A stretch of DNA of 5,184 nt, from the NCBI GenBank assembly GCA_025966435.1, contig JAICRQ010000277.1:1-5184 (forward strand), in the 5' to 3' direction. The notes beneath the pieces were generated by a model. That model ran no database searches. It was not told the DNA's origin and saw only the letters and a program-made list of their open reading frames with translations. The position numbers and the translations under genes were made by a program. Shown here piece after piece: positions 1 to 5,002 of this stretch. Numbering within the stretch: the stretch's first letter is position 1; every line of letters begins with the position of its first letter. The DNA comes from Anaerolineales bacterium (GTDB lineage: Bacteria; Chloroflexota; Anaerolineae; Anaerolineales; Villigracilaceae).

Positions 1-189
1 ATAGACCTCCGGGAACGTCAGATTTAGCGTGGACGGCGCATCGCCGACAATGGCTTCCACTTCCTTCCAGTATTCCGGTTCGGATGTAAACTGGTCGCAG
101 GCGATGACTGCCCACTTGGTGAGGTCTGTACCGCGTTTGGGGAGATAGACCTGCGGAATTTGAATGCCGATCTCGCGAATGATCTTCAT
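1..189 (-). CDS. DUF1015-family protein, N-terminal part (cut by window edge)
   Basis: Reading the minus strand from an ATG at 189-187 gives 63 open codons to the window edge with no stop. The product begins MKIIREIGIQIPQVYLPKRG and continues with the segment WAVIACDQFTSEPEYW (residues 26-41), then a VGDAPSTL stretch and PEVY at the edge. The ACDQ(F/Y)TS-PEYW pattern near the N-terminus is what I know from DUF1015 proteins (roughly 400 residues in full), so about 15% is present. The start is fixed by a GGAGG four bases upstream. The biochemical role of the family is not settled. DUF1015 genes are often found beside serA or serC, and here the gene diverges from serC, which fits a link to serine metabolism, but that link is inference. 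The assignment is from memory of the motif, not from a search. Confidence 0.8.
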   Translation of the reverse strand, partial: MKIIREIGIQIPQVYLPKRGTDLTKWAVIACDQFTSEPEYWKEVEAIVGDAPSTLNLTFPEVY

Positions 190-193
190 GATG

Positions 194-198
194 CCTCC
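194..198 (-). promoter_or_regulatory. Ribosome binding site of the DUF1015 gene
   Basis: On the minus strand GGAGG lies four bases before the ATG at 189. The spacing is at the short end but usable, and it decides the start codon. Confidence 0.75.
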
Positions 199-216
199 GA
201 AGCTTTTTATTTCTCA

Positions 217-246
217 AGTTTAACACTTCTGAGCCGAGCTCATCAG
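217..246 (-). promoter_or_regulatory. Weak candidate promoter for the DUF1015 gene
   Basis: On the minus strand TGTTAAACT (225-217) resembles an extended -10 element (TGnTAtAaT; four of six hexamer bases match). The -35 region 17-18 bases upstream (TGATGA or CTGATG, about 240-246) is poor. Transcription would start near 210 and leave a leader of about 20 bases, enough to hold the GGAGG. It is the best minus-strand candidate in the divergent gap, but the match is modest. Confidence 0.3.
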
Positions 247-278
247 GATTTTCGCTGGCAACCGCAGGCAAATGATTC

Positions 279-308
279 TTGATGATTAATCCAACGAACA
301 GATATAAT
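279..308 (+). promoter_or_regulatory. serC promoter (sigma-70 type)
   Basis: TTGATG at 279-284 (four of six bases of the -35 consensus) is followed after 18 bases by a perfect TATAAT at 303-308. Transcription would start around 315, giving a leader of about 75 bases before serC. An 8-bp perfect palindrome, GATTAATC (284-291), sits directly after the -35 box and could be an operator. The leader is too short for a T-box or most riboswitches, and none is seen. Confidence 0.75.
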
Positions 309-340
309 GACCCGCAGACAATTTATTATTGAATTCCGTG

Positions 341-357
341 CCCGCGCTTTATGCGGG
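341..357 (+). other. Small hairpin in the serC leader
   Basis: CCCGC (341-345) pairs with GCGGG (353-357). A G-U pair (346 with 352) can lengthen the stem to six pairs around a five-base loop. It lies 19 bases before the serC ribosome binding site. The sequence after it (TGTGTAAATT) is not a T-run, so it is not an intrinsic terminator. It may stabilise the 5' end of the mRNA or mean nothing. The structure is seen, the function is not known. Confidence 0.4.
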
Positions 358-376
358 TGTGTAAATTTATCCACAT

Positions 377-381
377 AGGAG
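377..381 (+). promoter_or_regulatory. Ribosome binding site of serC
   Basis: AGGAG lies eight bases before the ATG at 390. This selects 390 over an in-frame ATG at 351, which has no such site and falls inside the leader hairpin. Confidence 0.85.
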
Positions 382-389
382 TGCATTCC

Positions 390-1481
390 ATGTCCAACCC
401 CAAGCGCGTCTTCAATTTCAACGCCGGTCCTGCCGTTTTGCCACTCGAAGTCTTGGAAACGGCACAGGCCGAGCTGCTCGATTTCAGAGGTACTGGCATG
501 TCTGTAATGGAGATCAGCCACCGCTCCAAGGAGTTTGAAGCCATTATTCAAACCGCCGAAGCAGACCTGCGCGAGCTACTCAGCATTCCTGATAATTACA
601 AGATCATGTTCGTGCAGGGGGGTGCGTCATTGCAGTTTGCCATGCTGCCCATGAATCTGCGCGCCGGTGGCGCTTCCGCGGATTACATTGTCACGGGAAC
701 ATGGAGCAAGACAGCGATTAAGGAAGCCAAAAAATTGGGCGCGGCGCGCGCAGCGGCGAACACAGAGAAGGAAGGCTTCAATTGCCTGCCCGAAAGCCTC
801 GACCTTGACCCCAATGCTGCATACCTACATTTCACCTCCAATGAAACCATCCATGGGGTGGAATTCTTCTCCGAGCCAACCCCGCCGGAAGGTGTCCCGC
901 TTGTCTGTGATACCTCTTCCGATTTCATCAGCCGTCCCATTGATGTTTCCAAGTACGGGCTGATCTATGGCGGAGCGCAAAAGAACGCTGGACCGGCGGG
1001 TGTTACCGTAGTCATCATCCGCGATGATATGCTCGAGCGCACACCCGAAAACCTGCCCGTGATGCTGGATTACAAAGCCCTCGCCGCCAGTGGATCCCTG
1101 CACAACACGCCGCCTGCTTTCGCCATCTATGTTGTGGGACTCGTTTTCCGATGGGTGAAGAAGCTTGGCGGTCTGGCAGAGATCCAGAAGATCAACCGCC
1201 AAAAAGCAGATGCCGTCTACGCCGCTATTGACGAAAGCGGCGGCTTCTATCGCGGTCACGCAGCGCCCGAAGCGCGCTCCGTCATGAACATCCCATTCCG
1301 CCTGCCCTCCGAAGAACTAGAAGAGACCTTCGTAAAGGAAGCCAAGAAAAATGACCTGATTGGTCTCAAGGGGCATCGTTCGGTGGGCGGCATCCGCGCG
1401 TCCATCTACAACGCCATGACCGCCGAAGGAGCCGAAACGCTTGTGCAATTTATGAAGGAGTTTCAGAGGAAAAACGGATAG
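390..1481 (+). CDS. serC: Phosphoserine aminotransferase SerC
   Basis: This class V, PLP-dependent aminotransferase converts 3-phosphohydroxypyruvate and glutamate to O-phospho-L-serine and 2-oxoglutarate, the second step of serine synthesis, in the cytoplasm. In many bacteria it also acts on the phosphohydroxythreonine precursor of PLP. The protein is 363 residues, close to the usual 360. Visible family marks are FNAGPAVLP (9-18), the HRS motif (44-46), QGGAS (76-80, cofactor phosphate site), TGTWSK (102-107) with the stacking Trp105, the SNETIHG segment (150-156), CDTSSDF with Asp174 (173-179), AQKNAGPAG with Schiff-base Lys198 (196-204), and the C-terminal GLKGHRSVGGIRASIYNA (325-342) with substrate-binding His/Arg. 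I chose the start at 390 rather than 351 because of the AGGAG site and because MSNPKRVFNFNAGP is a normal SerC beginning. It is a single-gene transcript with its own promoter and terminator. The gene looks complete and active. Confidence 0.97.
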   Translation: MSNPKRVFNFNAGPAVLPLEVLETAQAELLDFRGTGMSVMEISHRSKEFEAIIQTAEADLRELLSIPDNYKIMFVQGGASLQFAMLPMNLRAGGASADYIVTGTWSKTAIKEAKKLGAARAAANTEKEGFNCLPESLDLDPNAAYLHFTSNETIHGVEFFSEPTPPEGVPLVCDTSSDFISRPIDVSKYGLIYGGAQKNAGPAGVTVVIIRDDMLERTPENLPVMLDYKALAASGSLHNTPPAFAIYVVGLVFRWVKKLGGLAEIQKINRQKADAVYAAIDESGGFYRGHAAPEARSVMNIPFRLPSEELEETFVKEAKKNDLIGLKGHRSVGGIRASIYNAMTAEGAETLVQFMKEFQRKNG

Positions 1482-1510
1482 AAATCCACCAATAGTACTG
1501 TAGTCTACCA

Positions 1511-1542
1511 GCCCGCTTTCCCACAAAGGCGGGCGTTTTCTT
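1511..1542 (+). terminator. Intrinsic terminator after serC
   Basis: GCCCGC (1511-1516) pairs with GCGGGC (1529-1534). The stem extends inwards by a T-G and two T-A pairs, leaving a loop of about six bases. It is followed by GTTTTCTT (1535-1542). It begins 30 bases after the serC stop. Read from the other strand it lacks a T-run, so it serves plus-strand transcripts only. Confidence 0.88.
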
Positions 1543-1548
1543 ATTGGT

Positions 1549-1554
1549 TATAAT
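1549..1554 (+). promoter_or_regulatory. -10 element of a probable leaderless promoter
   Basis: A perfect TATAAT ends six bases before the ATG at 1561. With normal -10 to +1 spacing, transcription would begin at or within a base or two of that A. No good -35 is present: the bases 16-18 upstream belong to the descending arm of the serC terminator (around 1525-1531). A TG lies one base too far upstream to form a canonical extended -10. There is no Shine-Dalgarno sequence before the ATG, which agrees with a leaderless transcript. The box is seen; its activity is inferred. Confidence 0.6.
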
Positions 1555-1560
1555 AGTCAG

Positions 1561-1932
1561 ATGGACTTCTTCCTCCCGGAAGATCATTTGCAACGGGCGA
1601 CCCCCGCAGAAACGCGCATCACGCTGCTCAATGTTGAGCCGTACCCTGACGGCTATCGTCTGCGAGTCAACATCGAGATGACCCCTTTCCAGCAACGCCC
1701 TCATCTCGAAGTCAGCCTGAAAGACGCAGAGGGTAACGAGGTCGCCTCGTCGAGCATTGTAGAACCGCTCAGTTGGAAGATCGAATTTACAATGCATGTC
1801 CGCGGCGAATTGAATAATCCCTACACGCTGGAAGCATTGCTTTTTTATCCAGATGGCCCAGCTGCCGAACCCAAAACCTTTACCTTTGACATAAAACCGC
1901 CTCAAGCCTCAGGTGAGTCTGACTCCGCTTAA
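1561..1932 (+). CDS. Conserved-looking hypothetical protein, 123 residues
   Basis: The product has no signal peptide or membrane segment and should be cytoplasmic. It alternates short hydrophobic and polar stretches such as RITLLNVEPYPDGYRLRVNIEM (19-40 region), HLEVSLKDAEGNEVAS (48-63 region), WKIEFTMHVRG (72-82) and FTFDI (107-111), which suggests an all-beta, immunoglobulin-like sandwich. The N-terminal MDFFLPEDHLQ is acidic, and the C-terminus (PPQASGESDSA) looks disordered. I have an impression of similar small proteins in Anaerolineae but know no function. The ATG at 1561 has no ribosome binding site and lies just downstream of a TATAAT, so translation is probably from a leaderless mRNA. 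The next in-frame Met is residue 40, too far into the fold. It is the first gene of a three-gene unit, nine bases before the next start. That the reading frame is a real gene is supported by position, codon use and packing. Confidence 0.8.
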   Translation: MDFFLPEDHLQRATPAETRITLLNVEPYPDGYRLRVNIEMTPFQQRPHLEVSLKDAEGNEVASSSIVEPLSWKIEFTMHVRGELNNPYTLEALLFYPDGPAAEPKTFTFDIKPPQASGESDSA

Positions 1933-1941
1933 TCACGCTTC

Positions 1942-3810
1942 ATGCCAAAACTACAATCCCGCTTCTCCACGCTGACCGCAATTCTCAGCATTATCGTTCT
2001 CATGCTTCTGAGTTGTTCTCCACAAGCAACACCGACTCCAGAATCGACATTCGAACCTGAGCCTACCGCAACGGAAGTGGAATTCATCCCGGTCGTTCCC
2101 CGCAACGCACAGGAGATTGTGGTCTTCTCGTTTGAAGAAGATGGCTACGCTCATCTGTTTATGTACGCGCCGGAAACGATGCCTCTGACGCGCATTACCT
2201 CAGGAGACTGGGATGACATCACGCCCGCACCCAGCCCGGACGGGGAAACGATTGCATTCGCGTCCAATCGCGGCGGCTTCTGGGACTTGTATCTCCTGAA
2301 CCTGGAAAGCGGTGAGGTCACGCAACTGACCGACACACCGGAATATGAAGGCGCACCGACGTGGTCACCAGATGGTACCTTCATGGCGTTCGAAGTCTAC
2401 GAAGATGAAAATCTGAATATTGTTGTCGGTCCGGCGACGGATCCCTTAAGCGAGTCGATTCCGTTAACTACATCCCCTTCTGCCGATCATTCTCCTGCCT
2501 GGGCGCCGGATGGACGCCATATTGCGTTCGTTTCCGATGGCGAAATAATCCTTGCCGATCTCGATGAGACAGATGGCAGTCGTTTTCAAAATTTAAGCAA
2601 CACGCAGCTTGCATCCGAGTCACACCCAGTCTGGTCGGAAGATGGCAGGCGGCTGGCGTGGGCATCGTCCTCACAAAGTGTGGGGCGCAGCGGTGTTTAC
2701 GTGTGGGACGCGCAGAACAAAATCCCGGCGACCTGGATTGGGGATGGAAGCTGGCCTGCCTGGAATGTGGATGGCGATCAGATCATCACCACGCTTGCGG
2801 CACCGAATGAGACCTATCTCACGGTTTATTCCACTAATGGGACGCTTCTTCAGCCTCTCACCCCGTTCCCTGCGGCTGCATTGCGCGGTCTTGCCTGGGC
2901 AAATATCATCGTGCCTGATGAGCTGCCTGGCGACTTCCAGCAGGCAGCAAGGTTGACTCCCGCTCCACTCTGGGCGCCGAACGGTGAACCAGTGGAGGAA
3001 GGCGTATCAAGGTGGTCGCTAGTAGAGCTGGAGGGTGTGGGAGCGCCTTACCCGCAGTTGCATGATATGGTAAATGAAGCATTTGACGCGCTGCGCGAAC
3101 GCGTCCGTCTCGAGGTAGGATGGGACGCGCTGGCAAGCCTCGAGAATGCCTTTGTCCCGATCACAACATCTCTCGACCCAGGGTTCGGGGAAGACTGGCT
3201 GTATACAGGTCGCGCTTTTGCCATTAACTCGTTAATGACGAACGCCGGCTGGATGGTCGCGCTCCGCGAAGACTTTGGCGCACAAACGTACTGGCGCTTA
3301 TATCTGCGTGCCCAATTACAGGATGGTTCACTCGGTGAACCTCTGCGCGACCTGCCCTGGGATTTGGGCGCGCGCTATAACCTCGATCCCAAAGTCTACG
3401 AGCAGGGTGGACAGTACAGTGCTGTCCCTGCCGGTTACTGGGTGGATGTAACCGGTTTAGCCGTTCAATACGGATGGGAACGCGTCCCGGCGCTGCCAAA
3501 TTGGCGCACGTTCTACAGAGGCGCGCGCTTTACCGAGTTCGCCCTCACGGACGGGTTGGATTGGTATTCCGCCATGCTCGAGCTGTATCCGCCCGATGTG
3601 CTTGTCACACCGACGAGAGTCCTGCCGCCCACGATCACACCCTCGCGTACACCTCTTCCCACCTGGACGCCCTTACCCACGCGCACGCCGCGCCCGACGC
3701 GTACCCCGACTCCCACGCGTACTCCCACGATCACACTTACTCCCACCATCACACCGACTCCGTCGGGCACGCTGCCAGCAACCCCGACCCCGCCGACTGT
3801 GATTCCATGA
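1942..3810 (+). CDS. Lipoprotein with PD40/TolB-like beta-propeller, unassigned domain and Thr/Pro tail
   Basis: This 622-residue exported protein starts with a lipoprotein signal peptide: K3 and R7, a hydrophobic core (11-23) and lipobox LLSC with Cys25. A Thr/Pro/Glu linker follows (about 28-48). Residues about 55-325 form a PD40/WD40-like propeller, with repeats at 95-130 (PSPDGETIAFASN), 139-163 (WSPDGTFMAFE), 185-207 (WAPDGRHIAFVSD), 229-256 (WSEDGRRLAWASS) and 272-300 (WNVDGDQI), plus a less regular first blade near 58-92. Such propellers usually bind proteins or ligands. Residues about 345-550 are a separate aromatic-rich domain I cannot assign (GW, YWR, GYWVDVTGLA, YGWERVPALPNW). Residues 556-622 are a Thr/Pro repeat tail that could span or sit in the cell wall. 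There is no Shine-Dalgarno sequence; the start is nine bases after the previous stop, so reinitiation is likely. Its stop overlaps the next start as ATGA. The envelope location is well supported, the role is unknown. Confidence 0.88.
   Translation: MPKLQSRFSTLTAILSIIVLMLLSCSPQATPTPESTFEPEPTATEVEFIPVVPRNAQEIVVFSFEEDGYAHLFMYAPETMPLTRITSGDWDDITPAPSPDGETIAFASNRGGFWDLYLLNLESGEVTQLTDTPEYEGAPTWSPDGTFMAFEVYEDENLNIVVGPATDPLSESIPLTTSPSADHSPAWAPDGRHIAFVSDGEIILADLDETDGSRFQNLSNTQLASESHPVWSEDGRRLAWASSSQSVGRSGVYVWDAQNKIPATWIGDGSWPAWNVDGDQIITTLAAPNETYLTVYSTNGTLLQPLTPFPAAALRGLAWANIIVPDELPGDFQQAARLTPAPLWAPNGEPVEEGVSRWSLVELEGVGAPYPQLHDMVNEAFDALRERVRLEVGWDALASLENAFVPITTSLDPGFGEDWLYTGRAFAINSLMTNAGWMVALREDFGAQTYWRLYLRAQLQDGSLGEPLRDLPWDLGARYNLDPKVYEQGGQYSAVPAGYWVDVTGLAVQYGWERVPALPNWRTFYRGARFTEFALTDGLDWYSAMLELYPPDVLVTPTRVLPPTITPSRTPLPTWTPLPTRTPRPTRTPTPTRTPTITLTPTITPTPSGTLPATPTPPTVIP
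3607..3803 (+). repeat. Thr-Pro codon repeat tract (low complexity)
   Basis: About 200 bases of repeated ACN-CCN codons encode the TPTR/TPT tail of the large lipoprotein. The period is 6-12 bases and degenerate. Exact copies include the 13-mer CCCACGATCACAC at 3628-3640 and 3724-3736, and ACTCCCAC at 3709, 3721 and 3739. Because the tract is very poor in stop codons, it stays open in other frames: plus strand as a His/Ser/Asp-rich string, minus strand as a Val-Gly string. Those readings are artefacts. The tract may expand or contract by slippage. Confidence 0.85.
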
Positions 3811-4928
3811 AGTCGAAATCTCTTCCTAGTTCGTACAGCATGAGGATAATTTTTTTGTCGCTCTTTATTCTCACATCCTGCACATCGGCTTCCCCTACAG
3901 CAACAGCCGAAACAACCCAGGCAGTCGAAGCAACAGGACTCAATCCTACGGCGGTCATCGCGGGTGCCACAGAGCCGGAAGCGGAAGCAGAACAGCAGGT
4001 TCGGCCCACCATTGCGCCCTTCCGCTTTGTTCTCCCCACACCGGGCGCGGAACCCGTTTCGGGATGGCGTCCGCCTCTTTACCCTGTACCGTGGGCAGTT
4101 TCGCCTTATGATCATTTTTACCTCGCGCGCCCCATCGCCGCGGACAACGTCAACTGGCCTCTCGCCGAATATCGTTACGGAGGTGTGTTCTTCGCACCGA
4201 ATATCGTCCACACCGGCGTGGACATCGATGCCGAGGAAGGCGCGCCGATCCTGGCTGCCGGTCCGGGTACAGTTGTGTCCGCAGATTGGGGATTGTTTAG
4301 CGAAATCCCCGGCAATATAACGGACCCGTATGGTATGGCTGTAGTGTTACGTCATGATTTTGGTTACAAGGGACAGACGCTCTATACCGTCTATGCTCAC
4401 ATGAGCGAAATAAAGGCTGTAGTGGGCCAACATGTGGAAACCGGTGACGTGCTCGGGTTGGTAGGAGATACCGGCATAACGACAGGTCCACATCTTCACT
4501 TTGAAGTCCGCATGGGAGATAACACATTTTTCCGGACCTACAACCCGGAGCTATGGACTGCCCCTCCGCAAGGCTGGGGAGTGCTTGTCGGGCGTCTTAC
4601 GGATAATAGAGGCAGTTGGTTATATCAACTGCCTGTCGATGTGCGCCCCATGCCCTCGGAAGTGCCATTAAGAAAAGTGATTACCTACGCGGAAGGCGCG
4701 GTCAATCCGGATCCTTATTACCAGGAAAACCTGGTGTTGAGCGATCTGCCTGCAGGGTTGTACAAGATTGCGTTTGAATACGAGGAACGGAGACTGCAGT
4801 TTTGGGTTGATATTTATCCGGGTCAGATCACCTACTTTACGTTCAACACCGAGGATGGCTTTGAAGTGCTCTCACCAGCTGTGCCAACGCTGGATTTTCT
4901 GCCGGGAACGGCTACTCCCATACCTTGA
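3807..4928 (+). CDS. M23-family (LytM-type) metallopeptidase lipoprotein
   Basis: The 373-residue product is a probable peptidoglycan endopeptidase anchored outside the membrane. The signal peptide has K2, K4 and R13, a hydrophobic stretch (14-22) and lipobox LTSC with Cys25. A Thr/Ala/Glu-rich linker (about 26-70) follows. The M23 domain spans about 122-250: HTGVD gives zinc ligands His135 and Asp139, YAHM supplies His198, and GPHLHFEVR gives His229 and the third ligand His231, so the active site is complete. Residues about 258-357 form a beta-rich domain (GRLTDNRGSW, LPAGLYKI, YPGQITYF) resembling carboxypeptidase-regulatory or Ig-like modules. The frame is open upstream to an ATG at 3474, but that part is an out-of-frame reading of the preceding Thr/Pro tract. 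I chose 3807 for its ATGA overlap with the preceding stop. ATG 3840 also leaves a minimal signal peptide and cannot be excluded. No Shine-Dalgarno sequence is seen, suggesting translational coupling. Confidence 0.92.
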   Translation: MKSKSLPSSYSMRIIFLSLFILTSCTSASPTATAETTQAVEATGLNPTAVIAGATEPEAEAEQQVRPTIAPFRFVLPTPGAEPVSGWRPPLYPVPWAVSPYDHFYLARPIAADNVNWPLAEYRYGGVFFAPNIVHTGVDIDAEEGAPILAAGPGTVVSADWGLFSEIPGNITDPYGMAVVLRHDFGYKGQTLYTVYAHMSEIKAVVGQHVETGDVLGLVGDTGITTGPHLHFEVRMGDNTFFRTYNPELWTAPPQGWGVLVGRLTDNRGSWLYQLPVDVRPMPSEVPLRKVITYAEGAVNPDPYYQENLVLSDLPAGLYKIAFEYEERRLQFWVDIYPGQITYFTFNTEDGFEVLSPAVPTLDFLPGTATPIP

Positions 4929-4952
4929 CGCATCGAACATCTGTGCTATACT
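4925..4952 (+). promoter_or_regulatory. recA promoter
   Basis: TTGACG (4925-4930, five of six bases of the -35 consensus) is followed after 16 bases by TATACT (4947-4952). The -10 is extended by TG at 4944-4945 (TGCTATACT). The -35 box overlaps the TGA stop of the M23 gene. Transcription would start near 4959, leaving a leader of about 44 bases before recA. There is no intrinsic terminator between the M23 stop and recA, so read-through from the upstream unit is also possible. Confidence 0.7.
4934..4947 (+). promoter_or_regulatory. Degenerate SOS (LexA) operator in the recA promoter
   Basis: CGAAC-ATCT-GTGCT fits the CGAAC-N4-GTTCG form of the Gram-positive type LexA box at eight of ten arm positions: the left arm is perfect and the right arm has two mismatches. 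It lies between the -35 and -10 boxes of the recA promoter, where LexA would block transcription. A site here is expected because recA is commonly LexA-controlled. The exact box used by this lineage is not known to me, so the call is tentative. Confidence 0.5.
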
Positions 4953-4990
4953 TCGTCTCTACATAAATTTGACCCTTAACCTTTGTATTT

Positions 4991-4996
4991 GGAGAG
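4991..4996 (+). promoter_or_regulatory. Ribosome binding site of recA
   Basis: GGAGAG lies six bases before the ATG at 5003 and fixes the recA start. Confidence 0.85.
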
Positions 4997-5002
4997 TGAA
5001 AC

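Noticed and set aside
351..389. Upstream in-frame ATG that would add 13 residues to SerC
   Set aside because: It has no ribosome binding site, lies in the leader hairpin, and the AGGAG before 390 with a normal SerC beginning supports the later start.
309..389. Riboswitch or T-box in the serC leader
   Set aside because: The leader is only about 75 bases, with one small hairpin and no terminator or conserved T-box or glycine/SAM riboswitch features.
825..1259. Minus-strand open frame of 144 codons within serC
   Set aside because: It is antisense to the conserved active-site region of serC; its openness follows from serC codon use.
1450..1905. Minus-strand open frame of 151 codons
   Set aside because: It runs through the serC terminator and antisense to the 123-residue gene, with no ribosome binding site and no recognisable motif.
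3607..3803. Repeat tract as a possible CRISPR or tandem-repeat element
   Set aside because: The repeats are short, degenerate and in frame with Thr-Pro codons; there are no unique spacers of constant length.
3513..4211. Minus-strand open frame of 232 codons
   Set aside because: It lies opposite two well-supported genes, and its Val-Gly-rich middle is the complement of the Thr/Pro codon tract. It has no family features.
4969..4997. TTGACC at 4969-4974 as the -35 of recA
   Set aside because: No -10-like sequence follows at 16-18 bases; the region there is the ribosome binding site. The TTGACG/TGCTATACT pair upstream is far better.
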